Part shown: one piece after another, positions 45,100 to 57,583 of the stretch
How positions within the stretch are numbered: the stretch's first letter is position 1
Layout: each line of letters opens with the position of its first letter
Origin: Rhodomyrtus psidioides
Taxonomy: Eukaryota > Streptophyta > Magnoliopsida > Myrtales > Myrtaceae
Length of the DNA: 64,000 nt
Assembly (NCBI GenBank): GCA_021437785.1
Contig: JAILYB010000066.1
Location: 2,976,001-3,040,000 of the forward strand
Direction: 5' to 3'
Program-made: the position numbers and the translations under genes
Notes under the pieces: generated by a model
The model's database searches: none
What the model saw: the letters and a program-made list of their open reading frames with translations, nothing else
What the model was told of the DNA's origin: nothing

Positions 45100-48000
45100 A
45101 GGGTTTTTCTTCTCCTTTTTTTTTTTAGAGATCCCGAAGTTTGTCGGGAATTCAGTTTTTGAAGCAGTGAAAGATTTTATTTTGACAAAGCTTCACTTGA
45201 GTCTGTTGAGGCGAGGTTCTGGGAGCTGGGTTCTCCAGGTATCCTGCAGAAGTTTGAGCCTGAAAGATTTTTCTTCACCAAGACAACGTTAGTAATCTTT
45301 GGGAAGACCACGGCTGTCCATTTGACAAAAACCGTATGACTTAAGTTTTAATCGTGAAATGTGCATTTTGATGCTGGAGGTTATCCAAAGCATTCTTGCA
45401 ACATGCAAATGTGATCACAAATCCCTTGCACGGAAAATCTGGATCAACAGTTTGAAAATTCCAAAAAGAGTTTGTTCAAAACATCAATTGGAATATTTCT
45501 CGACAAGGTGGTCTTCTCACCTGTTTTGAGATAATGGTTTTTATAGGGGATGCACTCAATTCCCTACTAACTTGTGCCTAGGTTTTAGGCTCATTCGCAA
45601 CGCATACATTTTGATCGGTCGGGAGGTCTTCCACGGGACCGTAATGTTGGGCTTGGATATTGGTCTTCAAGGGAGACTCACTTTTGAGTCAAGGTCATTG
45701 AATGAAAGTTTTCACCATCTGCTCCGGGTTTACAAGTCGAGAACCCTGCAAAATGAGAAAGAAATAGTCTTGCTCGTACCTCTTCGAGCTAAGCTATATG
45801 TTAACCCAAGTGTCTTAGTCAGAGAAGACTGTTTCAGGGTTATGATGTTGGTAGGATTGAGGACCGAAAGAAGCTTATTTTTGGCCCAGATTTTATGAGG
45901 GGATTGACATTGGTGATCATTGCAAATTTGTCACCTGTCTTTTCCATTCTGCATCTTCAATTTTTGAGGTGTGTGCAACCGCTTTTGAGGTGTGCACAAG
46001 TCCTTTAGAGAGCGTCTCTTGTTGCATTAAGAAGGTTGACAACTCTGTCTGCGTCTTTCCTCCGCGCTTGACATCATTTGGAGAGCAGTCTTTTTTATCT
46101 GACTCCTTTAGTAATTTTCTCTTTTCCCATCCAAGTTTCACTAGGGATCAAGCAAACAGCTTGCACGAGCATTGGCCTTGCTTTTACTAGGCACTTTGCT
46201 TTTTCTTGATGTCGGGGATTCTTTCTCATTTTCATTTTTGAAATCCCACTTTTTCTCATCTTCATGGGATCATGTTAGACATATAGTCTAAACATGCTTT
46301 AAATATCAGTCCGGGAATTTTCTTCGTAATCCCTGAGTCTGAACTCTTCCATTTTTGAAGTGGTGCGGCATCCGTCTTGGAATGATCACCAATGGGTTCA
46401 TGAAATGAATTTGCAGGCTCAAGTTGGCTGTGCAAAGGATTCGGTGTGTGGGATAGAGAAATGAATGCTTCTCGTCATCCTATGGCACTTGGATTACCAT
46501 ATAAACAACACACAAAGATTAATGTTAGTCCGAGCAAGAAAATTTCTAACCATTTTCTCCTGATGCTGCTGGACTCATCTCCATTTTGCCCCGATGTGGG
46601 GTGGTTCTTGACAGGGTTAAGAATGAAAACCGCCGTTCAAAGGGGTTATCAACGGTCACCTGTAGTGTTTGAGGGATATGAAACGAATGCCTCCGTCGTC
46701 CCAACCCATGTAATCGCTGCGAATGGTCCCTACTTCCGTAGGTCCTGATTTGGCTGTCTTATCCGCTCCATTTCTCTCTTAAGTGTGTATAGGACGTGTT
46801 TGGACTAGGCTTTGCCTCTCGTCTTTTGAGAAAACGTCCTTTTGAAAATTTTGAACAACTTTTGATTGGAAAAATCTCTTTCTTTTTCTCCAAAAATTTT
46901 ATCCATCAATGGGATTTTATGATGCACCATGCACGTTCTTATTCATGTTCAGACAACCTCCTGTTTCAAAACATGAATGCCAATGAAATTTGAATTCCAT
47001 GTCTTTTCTAGACATTAGATTCTGAAAGCCTTTTTTTTTCTCTATTTTTTATTCAACATCTTCAATGGGTTGAGGAAAGGGATACTTACCTGTCCCCCAC
47101 GGCTGGAGATCCCTGAAAATGCGGAAGAAACATGTTATTGTACGTTCACGAATTTTTCAAAAAATTAGAACGATACAATTTTACCCTTGGTCATGTATTC
47201 CAACGGGTAATACATGGGATGTGAAAACCCGTTTTGCCTTGATGGCGAGCCCCTGTAAAAAACAAACAATAAGTGTCAGTTTGCATTCCAAAATTCAAGA
47301 CAAATTGGAACGATACCGCCTTGTTCTTGCTTGGCGTTTTCATTTGAACACAAACGCGCGGCTTGCAGAAATTGGCCATCTATATTGTGGCCATGATCCC
47401 TCCGTTTGGTTGGCGATGAATCATTCTCGAGGGTTTGCCCCAGAGGAGATCCATTTGTGTTTTTGGGGCATTCCAGCGCCATTCTTCAAAGTTCCTTTTA
47501 TTCAAGGAAAAAGGAAATTGTTATCGGAATGCATGTCAAAGCATGATGTGTGGAAGCGATACTTTTTACCCTCCACTCGATCTTATAATCAAAGGCCATT
47601 TCTTGGAGTGCATGACTTCCAAGGCCGATAATTTTGTTCGCTCCCCAATTAGTGAGTTCTTTTCTTTTGTGGCTTTCGGCGCCAACGCCTTCCTGTTAAA
47701 TGAGGAAAAACTCATGTTACATGTGGGATCTTTGGAGATCAAATTGGAACGATACAAAATTACCGTTCACCCAAATTTGTATCTTGGGGTTTACTTCTGA
47801 TGCGGACAACTATGTCATTGCGTCCTTGGATTTTGCCAGAGAAGAAACGTCTGGCGTACAAATGATTCACTTGCCCCAGTTAGGCATGGTTTTTCATGCT
47901 TGCCCCAGCTAAATTCATTCCTGCATTTTGCTGCAATCATCATCCACTTTGGGAATGTCTTCTCTCGTCTGTATTTATGGGTGTTGTTCGTGAGATTAAC

Positions 48001-49767
48001 GGCCGTTCTGCCCCAATTGGGCGACGTTTGTCCTGGCAACATGCCTTAGCACTTTCTGTGTTTGTTGGCAATTTTCAATTCAATTTTGACAACGTCCATG
48101 CACTCCCATGGGTTTCGCCAATTCTGATCTTCTATCTCAATTGTCAGAATCTTCAATTATTTTTATCCGTCTCTAGATGGCTTGACGGTCTTGGGATTTG
48201 TCGTGTGGCGGTTTTGTGATTCTCTTGATCATCGTCGCCATTTGAAGTATTTGATGTTTCTCTTTTCCGGGTAGCGGAGCGATTTGTCCCCAGCCACTAG
48301 ATGCTTTGTCTGGGGCTGGCTGATTTAGTCGTAGGCAATTTGATCCTGCCGCATTGACGCATTCAGGCTATTTGACATCAGTAAGCTTGGGTTTACTCGT
48401 GATTGAGTACTTCAACAACCTGCGCGATGAAAGGAGTGAAAGAGTCAATCACCGCGTAAGGAGCTTTAATTGAAACGATTACGGATTTACTATCCCCGCT
48501 CTGGTCACTTCTGGCGTCCAAGACGGTGGAAATTCTTCAATGGTCCCATTCATTCTCGTCATCACCTGCAAGAATGAAAAACCATATCAACTCGTGAACC
48601 AGTCAATCTGATTTGGAACGGATACAACTTTTTCGACTTAGGGAGAGCCAATCCTAATTAGGTTACTCCTTATTCATAATTTGATTCAATTTGTCATTGC
48701 AATCCCAATGGTGACATCTGCTGAAGGCACATTTCTTTCCGTCTTATAGGGAAGACAAATTTTCCTTCGTTTGTCTTTTACCATCTTATCCTGTAGACAA
48801 AAGACATAAAGGTCCCCGTCAGGTATAATATTCGAAGGGCTTATTGGAACGATTACAGTTTCACCATCGTTCCATGATCATCTTGCATGTGATCGGATGA
48901 GGACATTTTCGACAAATGTATGCCATGTAAAACATGTCCCTCGTGTCTATCCACAAATGGATTTTCCTTCTCTACCTGTTTTTCACCTGAGAGGAAAAGA
49001 TAGGAAATATTATGCCGGTATCTGATTGAAAATCAATTAGGAACGACACGTCTTTACACTTGACCCGGCTGCCCCGGTCAAAAGGCATTTGCCCTCATCA
49101 GTTGACTCTCCAAGGTGGTCCAGCGCTTTTCCATGCCATCCTGGTTCGTTTAAACTCGCGACTGATTCTTCACACAAGTCTTTGGATTTTGATTCATAAG
49201 CGGCGTTGAATGACCTTTTGGTTTCGAGGTGTACCAATCATTCACATACATGCGCATGAGACCAGTGAGGTTTGACTTCTAAAAATCAAAATAGGGTTTG
49301 GAACCTAAGGCCAAGGCTCCCACTTCGAGTTCTAGAAAGGGTAGATTCCATTGCACAACTATCGTTGCATTGGGACCCAATCCATAGTTCGAAATGAGCA
49401 GAATTAAAAATGGATTACCCCATGTTTTTCCTCACGGAGATTCCATTTTCAATTCATTCTATTGTTTTCCTAAAGAGGGCGCCCGAGGTTTTAGGCGCGG
49501 CTGTGTGTGTTCATTGTGTCGTGCTAAAGCAATAAACATGTATTTCATTTAGCAAACACCGCTTCAATATAAACATCCACACAATCATACATCCTAAACT
49601 CCTACCTGCATAAGACAGAGTTAACGAACACTTCACCCCTTATTTCTCCAATCTGCAAAAACATTTAACACCTCAAGGGTTAAAGTACGTACCTCAACTT
49701 GAAGAGCATCTGCATAAAACATGTCAGAAAAACCAATCAACTTTTTAATCGGCTCAAGTTCTCTAAT
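45100..49767 (-). other. Tat-2 interior without recognisable genes
   Basis: About 4.7 kb that aligns in blocks with Tat-1. A stretch at about 47100-49100 is longer than in Tat-1. No retroelement protein motif appears on either strand. The leader block at 49290-49560 is shared with Tat-1 and Tat-3. Confidence 0.6.
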
Positions 49768-49785
49768 TCCCCAGCGGAGTCGCCA
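49768..49785 (-). other. Primer binding site of Tat-2 (tRNA-Arg)
   Basis: TGGCGACTCCGCTGGGGA on the element strand, a perfect 18-base complement to the 3' end of plant tRNA-Arg(ACG) including CCA. Confidence 0.9.
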
Positions 49786-49788
49786 GTC

Positions 49789-52700
49789 TGTCGCGACCCT
49801 CTCGAGGTTGCATGTGGGCTCTCGAGGGCTAATGGGCCGTCCAGTCTGGTCGGACGCGAGCCTCTCCCAAGGCCCGTTACCCAAATCGCAACGGAGGTAT
49901 GCGTAGTCGACCTTCAGTGTGGTCTGGTGACATGTGTTAAGTGTGCATGCCATGGAGTCGCCACCAATCATTTTTTGGAGGGTATGATTGGACCACCCTA
50001 TTGAATAGTCGGGAGTTTCTATTCAATTCTGCGATAACCAGAGAAATGGGTTCGGGGACTTAGTTACGTCAACTGTCAGAGTTGACGCCCTTTCGGTACC
50101 TAAGTTGAATGAATTTTCTGACCTAAGATTTCATGCAGATGAATGGAGTACGAATCCTAAATCTAGGAATTCATGCAAATAGGAATGACTATCCTAGCAA
50201 TCACAATCAATAATAAAATGCGCAAATCAATGAATCCAAATATGTAAAATAATCACATCAAATCAACATGACACTCCTAATAAGGCTCTATTAGCCTAAA
50301 TAAGTATCAATCAAGCTTAGGAATGATTTAGACATGATTTTACCCATCAGGGGTAAAGTCGTAATTTTGAGACAAAGGGGACGATTTGCCTAAAAAGGGA
50401 AAAATCGTCATTTCGGAATGAATCCGGAGTAAAAAAATGTCAAAAATAGGTTTAGTCACTCAATTGACCCATTTCCTATTTTTTTTTTTTGCAATTTTCA
50501 TGATTTTCTGGAATTTTAGAAACCAATTTACCATTCGAAGGGGTAAAATCGTCATTTTCTAAAAATGGGAATGAAATGTGGAAATCTTAGACATAAGGTT
50601 TAGCCACCTATCTGGCCCATCACCAAATTCTAAGCAATTTCCACAATTCATCGGAATATCAAAGACGATTTACCCTTTGAGGGGTAAAATCGTCATTTTG
50701 GATTAAAGGGGAGAAAATCCCAAAAATGAAAACAAATCAATTTTTTGTCATTTTCAGCCTTGGAAAAGTTTTAGAATTTTTTTTAGGAATTTTCTGCAAT
50801 TTTTCTCAATTTTTTTTTGAATTTTTCCTTAATAATTCATTTTTTTGGATTTTTTTATTCCGAAAAATCCCAATCGGACGGTCTAGAATGCGCCACGTGG
50901 CGTCTCGATGACAATCGAATCATTTTAATTTTTGTAAAATTCGAAATTCATTTCTTTTAATACTAAAAATATTTTTTTATTCTGAAAATCATCGGATCAC
51001 GACACGTGGCTCATCTGCAGCCGTCCGATCTAGCATTTTTTTTTTTGTTTTTATAGGACGCAACACAATGCAAATTATAATAAAAATAAAGAAGATATTA
51101 AGTCATTATACAACATAAACATAAGCAAATGAGATGGGATCCGATGAATTTTACGACGTCGGAGTCCGTCGGTGCTCGTGCAACAATGTGTGGGGGTATA
51201 AACCACCAACAGGAGGCTCGGCCTTCCGATTCTGGGGTAGCACAATATAATTTGCAGAAAATAAATGAATAAAATACCTTGGACACCAATAGGAGGCTTG
51301 GCCTTCCGATTCTGGGTCTGATAGGCGAAATAACATAAAGTAAATATACAGCAAATATTTAGACACCAACAGGAGGCTCGGCCTTCCGATTCTGGGTCTA
51401 ATAAGTAAAATGTAGAAAATGCACACTTTTATTAGATGCAACACAATGCAAATTAACTATATGATGCATGAAATGCTATGACATAAAGTAAATATACAGC
51501 AAATATTTAGACACCAACAGGAGGCTCGGCCTTCCGATTCTGGGTCTAATAAGTAAAATGTAGAAAATGCACACTTTTATTAGATGCAATACAATGCAAA
51601 TTAACTATATGATGCATGAAATGCTATGACATAAGATAAATACACAGTAAATACGACAAAATACAAAATAGACAGTAATCCGAGCTCGGATGAGGAGGAC
51701 GTTGAACTTGAAACAAATATGCCCATCGCAAAGATTTGTTTGCTGATAGAGGTGTTGTATAGCTTCCAAGCAAACTCTTTTCACAAATCCGAACGGTGAA
51801 GATGAATAAGGGATTGAGATGATATTGCAAACAAAATTTCACCTCGATCCGATGGTCGAATTGATCGGAAACTGAAGAAATGCCGGCGGGTGAACAGTTC
51901 CTACGCCGGGAACAGCTTCTGATGTAGCTGCTGTGCGACCACTTAGAGAGATCTTTTTAAAGATCCGAACGGTGGATATGAAGAAGGGATCAAGACGACC
52001 TTTCACACAAAAAATCAGCTCGATCCAACGGTTAAATCGGCCGGAAACGCAAGAAATGCCGGCGGATGAACAGTTTCCACGCCTGGAACAGCTTCTGATT
52101 TGGCTGCTGTGCGACCACTTGGAGAGATCTTTTTAAAGATCCGAACGGTGGATGTGAATAAGGGATCAAGAAGACCTTACACACAAAAAATCAGCTCGAT
52201 GCAACGGTCCAATCGACCGAAAACTCAAGAAATGTGGCGGGTGGTGGTGGATGACAAAAGGAAGGGAAGAGAGAAGAGGGAGATGAACGTGGGAGAGAGG
52301 GGGGGCTGCAAAAAATGGAGGGGGAGGAGAGAAATAGGGAGAGAGCAGGAGCGGGAAAGAGAGGGAGTGAGGGAGAGAGAAAAAATAAAATAATAAATAA
52401 TAATAAAATAATAAAAGTAAAAATAAAATAATAAATAAAATAACAAAAAGAGAAGACAAAATCATTAGTTGAATCCCCACCTTTTTCCTTTTAAATGATG
52501 ATGTTTTCACTCCTTTTCCTTTTAATCATTACTAATATTTTTGCCAAATTCAATTTTATGATGATCAAAGAACACCTTAAATCAAACCTGAATTTTACTA
52601 TTTATGAGGTCAGAAAATGGATAAAATAAAAATACCAAATATTTTTATATATTTTTGTGACCTCAAATATTATTTTTCTTGATTTTCCTTTTCTTTTTTC

Positions 52701-52904
52701 TTTTTTTTTATATTTTTCGAAAATATATTTAAAAAATGAAAATTATGAAAATTATTTTTTTGGTCAAAATGGTTCATTTAGCTTGGCTAAGGTCACCAAA
52801 ATTTATTTTTCAATTTTTCAACTTTTTATGGATTTTCTATGAATTTTCAAAAAAATAAAATAAAAATAAAAATAAAAAAGTTGATCAAAATTTAGGTGTC
52901 AACA
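49789..52904 (-). repeat. 5' LTR of Tat-2
   Basis: 3116 bp, partner of 40828-43946. Confidence 0.92.
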
Positions 52905-53939
52905 GTCATTGACAAGCTCCAAGTGGAATTTTGTCATTTGGTTAAGTATTTTTTCCTGTGTGAGCCCAAGACCAAAACCGGACAAAATATGCGCGAGCTG
53001 GGATAAGGCCACCGTACACCATCTTAAAAATTTCAAATGACTCAGTTCTTTTTGTGGAATCTCTATAACATCTAGTACTTGAGTCCACTAAGCAGAAATG
53101 GTGATTTTATTGGGGATTTAAGGTGTTTTCATGGCTGATTGTGGATGATTAAAACTGGACAGATTCTGACCGATTACGCGCCGGGAGGAAACGTGTTGAT
53201 CAAAGGTCCAAAAGAGGTGTTCTTACTCCGAAACTCTTGGTGAGCTTCCTAAACTTGTAGATTGAGATTATGGCAAGTTGGTTTTGTGGTGAATGGAAGT
53301 TTAAAGTTGAATTAAGGGCTGTTTGAAGTGAGAAGTGTGAGACGCCGACCAATATGCCCATGACGCGCACTGATTTTGAATTGGGTCGTTCTAAGTCGTC
53401 CGGTATCCAAATTGAGCTCCGTTTTTGCCCACATGTCCATAAGATCTTGAAGTTTAAGATCCTAGATTTTTTTTTCTCAAAAATTCAGTAGAAAAATTAC
53501 AGTTTTCATGAGACTGAACCTGGTCGTTGAGCCTAAGAAAGGGTAGATTTGGGTGGAATGAAGTTGTCATGACTTTCCTTGATAGAATGACAATTGACAT
53601 GCTTAGGAGCATTAAGTTATCATTGTGAAGACTTGAGATTAAGGTGGTGTGTGTGTATTGAAGTTGAAAGTATTTTAATGGGCGACTTGTGGAATTTCCT
53701 AGGGCCGTGCATTTGCCCTATTCTGGCCGGTTGAAGACCGTGCTTGGTGGTGGATTCTGAGTGGAAGTGCTAGCTCAATTAAAGAGGTAAGTGTCCCTTA
53801 AACATTTTCTAGGACGTTAGGACACTACTAGATGTATTGAATTGTTGAATTAAGTGATTGATGAATTGCTTAATTGGGCGGTAAGATCTATAAGTTGAAT
53901 GACATAGTATGACAATTGACAATTGAGTTGTGATTTGCC

Positions 53940-54480
53940 TTGATGATATATTGGTTATTGAGCCTTTGATGATTTATATGGCCATAGTGCCTATGAGATT
54001 TACATGGCTATAATGCCTATGTGATATGAAGTGGCTATGATGCCCCAGCGATCTAATTGGCTATGATGCCCCATGATCAATTAGTGAATTGATTGAACTT
54101 TGATTTATGACGGTTGATCCATATACCTTGGTGTGAGGTTGAATTGATGAACTCCATGGTTGGAATGATGTAGTGTGACCTCGGTTTTCACGAGGACTAG
54201 TGTGCTTGTGTGGCTTAATTGGTTATGATGCAAATGAATCGGCCAGAGTGCCCTCTCAATGATTGCTTGCCCTTGTGATTTTAAATGGTCAGAGAGCCCT
54301 TGTGCATCGTAATTGGCCAGAGTGCCCCAATACTTTATAAATGGTCAGAGAGACCATGTGAATCAAAATGGCCAGAGAGCCCCAGTGACCTTTAAATGGC
54401 CAGAGTGCCCTTGTGATTGCATGGCCAGAGTACTCGAATGCAAGTGAATTGGCCAGAGTGCCCTTGAGAAATATATCGCG
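53940..54480. repeat. Degenerate short repeats in the solo LTR
   Basis: About ten copies of TGGCCAGAGTGCCC, preceded by several of TGGCTATGATGCCC, spaced 25-45 bp apart. This is an internal repeat region of the gypsy-type LTR. Confidence 0.7.
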
Positions 54481-55095
54481 GCCCGGGAGCCCTTGGCGAT
54501 GAGATATGTGATTTCATTGTGGTAATTCTGAAGCATATGAGTTTATTATGTGCTATAGTGTGAAGCTGGTCTCAAGGTGTATGATGTGCTTGACTGTGAT
54601 TCTTATTGATGCCATTTACCTTGAGACATTTGAATGCTATATGCCAATGCCTTGATGAGCTTCTGGATGGTGCCTTGTGGTATAGTCTGGGGGGACTGGC
54701 GGTCTGGTCTAGGTTTAGGGTTTACTTACTGAGATTTATATCTCACCCCGTTGGGGATTAACATTTTTCAGGTCCCATGCGACGGTACATCAAAGGTCAT
54801 CAAGGTTTGATGTTCGAGGAAGAAATTATAGGATGTGGTTTCATATATTGTGTTATTATGAGGGATTGTATTATGATATGTGGATATAAGGATCGATCCA
54901 TTAGTATTTGACTACTTCACAAGATTTGTTTTCATGAACCTGAGAAGTGTACTACTTCATGTCCTAAGTCATCCGGATTTTGTATATGTATGGAGATGTA
55001 TTCTCGCTTCCGTCTGTTTGTCGGATTTTATGAGTTGTAACTTGAGGGATCTTGGGAGTCAATATAAGGATCATGGTTCGGGGCGTGACAAAAGT

Positions 55096-56160
55096 AGATA
55101 CAAGCAATGACAAAAGAGATGGAGTCAATGAGATCAAACGAAGTTTGGAAACTGATTGATCTCTCGAATGGACGCAAAGTCATTAGGAGCAAGTGTGTTC
55201 TCAAAAGAAAGTGTAAAACTGATGGCTTGATTGAGAAATGTAAAGCTCGCCTTATGGTGAAATGTAATAATAAATTCACCTTATTATGATAATAATGATT
55301 AGAATTGATCTTGAATTACATCAAATAAATGTAAAGACTGTTTTTCTCAGTGGAGAATGTGAATTAGAAATTTATATGGAACAACCTACAGGGTTCGTTA
55401 ATGAAGGCCAAGAACAAAAAGTATGTTGACTTTTGCGATCGATATATGGCAATGAGCAGTCTTTGAGACATTGATATATGCGTTTTTTCATGATGTCTCA
55501 GTAGCATATGATTTTGTAACAATTTATAAAGGTCAATTTGTGATCTATCATTATATATTGATGATATACTCTTATTGCAAGAGGTAAAGGTTTGAGCTGT
55601 AATATGTGTCATGAGACTCCATAAGTAGATAAAGAAATGGAAAGTGTTCCATATGCTAGTGCTGTTGGAAGCTTAATATACGCTGTGATATATACAAGAC
55701 TAGTTATTTGTTATTCAGTTGGAATAGTAAGTAGGTAACAATCCAATAGAGGTTAAGCGTACTGAATTGTCGTCAATAGAATTCTGAGGTATCTGAAAGT
55801 ACTGCTGATCAATTTATTGAATAATCAAGGTAAAGATATGCACCTTGAAGGTATACTGATATTGTTTGACGGGGAGATTTTTATGAGAGGAATTCTACCT
55901 CTGGATTTGCGTTCTTACTTAGTAATGGTGTCATATCATGAGAAGTAATAAGCAAACGTGTATGACATTATCCAAGATGAAAGATGATCTCGTGGTGTTA
56001 TCAGCAGCAGTAAAAGAGGATCTTTGACTTAAAAGATGTTTGGATCAATGAGGTGTTGCTAAAGATGCTACATGTCCAATTATTAGTTAATTGTGATAGT
56101 TAAGTAGCAAGAGCTTACACTAAAGATGCACTGCAAGACCAAACGTATCGACTCGGAATA
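55096..56160 (+). pseudogene. copia RT and RNase H remnant
   Basis: Picks up directly after the solo LTR. IQAMTKEMESMRSNEVWKL (55100-55160) is the start of the copia RT domain, followed by VIRSKCVLKRKCKTDG and EKCKARLMVK. ELEIYMEQPTGF lies near 55370-55400 and VPYASAVGSLIYAV near 55650-55690, then RNase H-like sequence with ILRYLK and LSAAVKEDL to about 56160. Stops and frameshifts occur throughout and the YVDD segment (about 55550) is decayed. It is the continuation of the gag/integrase remnants at 37.7-39.9 kb. Confidence 0.75.
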
Positions 56161-56389
56161 TGATGTTGTGGAAGACATGTTTGTACGAAAAGATGTGAAC
56201 ATACAATGCATATCTACGGATAGATTGAAAGCAGATCCTAAGATGAAATGAATTACTAGAGATGTTTTGACTTGGTCATTTGTTGGCAGAAGGATTAGTT
56301 CTCTGCATTAGAACCAATAGAAATGCGTAGAAATCAGAGTACTGAATGTTTATATTCCCCAAAATTCACAGTTAATGGTTTAATGGTAT

Positions 56390-57583
56390 TTGTTATCATT
56401 ATTGATGCCTATGAGTTTTGTGTAACATTTGTGCATATTAATGTTTAGTGCATTAGATTGAGAAGGTATGTCGGATAGATGAAAAATTAGCCTACTCACA
56501 TGGGTAATCGCCTCTATTTACTGAGTGGTGAATAGAGATTAGGCAATTTTAAACTTATTATCTAGGTGATAATTGAGAGCTCAAGCTTAAAATACTTATG
56601 CCTTTTTAACATAATGTTAAGATGAGGACTTCATATTTAATATGTCCAAAATTGAAATAACCCACATATTTCACTTTATCTGTCTTCATTGCCATATATG
56701 AGTTATAATGGACACTTTTGAGAAAAGTAGTTACGTGAACTCAAGTTAGCTATTGAGTGTGTCTAAGCTATCATATGTATGGTATTAAATAGAAAGACAT
56801 ACACTCTATGGGGAAGGAGAAAATAACGTAATACATACTTCATATTATGTATGCATTGTCGACTAATGAGAGTAGGCAAAAGTTCAGATTTCAGCTTTTT
56901 TTAAGCCGTGTGAGACTCTCGGGGTTAAAAATTCCTCATTTTTAGTGCCCTCATGACTCTTCATTATTCACAAGAGTTCTATTTAGTGTTCGCTATCTTA
57001 GGGTGTTGCCTATGATCATGAAATTGATTCGATCTAAAGGAACACTTTTAAAAAAGAGAGTTGAACTGAGATTGAAAAGTCTAATGGATGAGGAAGATCG
57101 ATTTAGATTTTTACGTCATTTCATGAATTATATTCACAAAACTGTCAGTTATGATTATTTAGTGTGATCATAACCGTGAATATAACATATCATACTTAAA
57201 TGAGATCCAGAGAAAAATATGCATGTGACTAATCGATCTAGGGTATAACATACGAAAATACACTTATGATTATATCCATTTTGAGCTGTCATATACTCCC
57301 AACATATGTATGATAATGAGCTCTCAGTGTATGTTGGTCGCACGGATCATTTGTCAATATGAACTTTGCAGATATAAAGAGAATTATGCTTGGTCCTCTG
57401 TTGACGAGTGGGAGTTGTTGGTCTTCCGTGGGCATGTGGGAGCCATTTTCACTACATGGGCGAGTGGGAGATGAAGGTCCATGGGACTTACGATATACAC
57501 CTATGCGGGCAATCACACCTGGCCATTGGAGATAACTACCAAAGCAATTATTTGTCAATAGATTTAAAAACGTGAAAAGTCAC
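56390..57583 (+). repeat. Right LTR of the degraded copia element
   Basis: Bases 56430-57060 align with 34660-35290. Its end is interrupted by Tat-3 at 57584. A segment at 57500-57576 matches 34440-34530. Confidence 0.55.

Larger units (their letters stand above)
40828..52904 (-). mobile_element. Tat-2: non-autonomous Tat/Ogre-type gypsy element
   Basis: A 12.1-kb element on the minus strand. The LTRs are 40828-43946 and 49789-52904. The primer site TGGCGACTCCGCTGGGGA (49785-49768) matches tRNA-Arg(ACG) perfectly, and the purine tract is AAAGAGGGGCAGC (43959-43947). The flanks are GTCCT (40823-40827) and GTCAT (52905-52909), a target duplication with one mismatch. The 5.84-kb interior lacks gag-pol but has the same repeat arrays and blocks as Tat-1. 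The LTRs are about 600 bp longer than those of Tat-1 because they carry a different central segment (from about 42100 to 43550). The two LTRs are nearly identical, so the insertion is recent. Confidence 0.9.
40238..55090 (+). repeat. Gypsy-type solo LTR, split by Tat-2
   Basis: The ends are TGTGACATTC at 40238 and GGGGCGTGACA at 55090, flanked by perfect 5-bp target duplications AAAGT (40233-40237 and 55091-55095). After removal of Tat-2 and its duplicated target, about 2.77 kb remain (40238-40827 and 52910-55090). There is no primer site or coding sequence between the ends, so this is a solo LTR. Its right part contains CTCACCCCGTTGGGG and TTTTTCAGGTCCC near 54745-54780, a pattern seen in Tekay/Del-type gypsy LTRs; that lineage call is tentative. 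The plus orientation is inferred from this pattern. Confidence 0.8.
34641..57583 (+). mobile_element. Degraded Ty1/copia element hosting nested insertions
   Basis: A plus-strand copia element reconstructed from order and homology: an LTR-like block (about 34641-35470), primer site, gag remnant, integrase remnant, then, after a 14.9-kb insertion (40238-55090), RT and RNase H remnants and a second LTR-like block (about 56390-57583). The two blocks share long stretches, for example 34660-34860 with 56430-56600 and 35030-35280 with 56780-57050. Every domain has stops and frameshifts. Both exact outer edges are uncertain because of rearrangement on the left and the Tat-3 insertion on the right. 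It is the oldest layer of the nest. Confidence 0.7.

Noticed and set aside
45572..45898. 108-codon plus-strand ORF in Tat-2 with a counterpart in Tat-1 (26890-27216)
   Set aside because: It is conserved because the DNA is shared. The two translations differ at many non-synonymous positions and the ORF runs against the element's direction, so there is no sign of protein selection.
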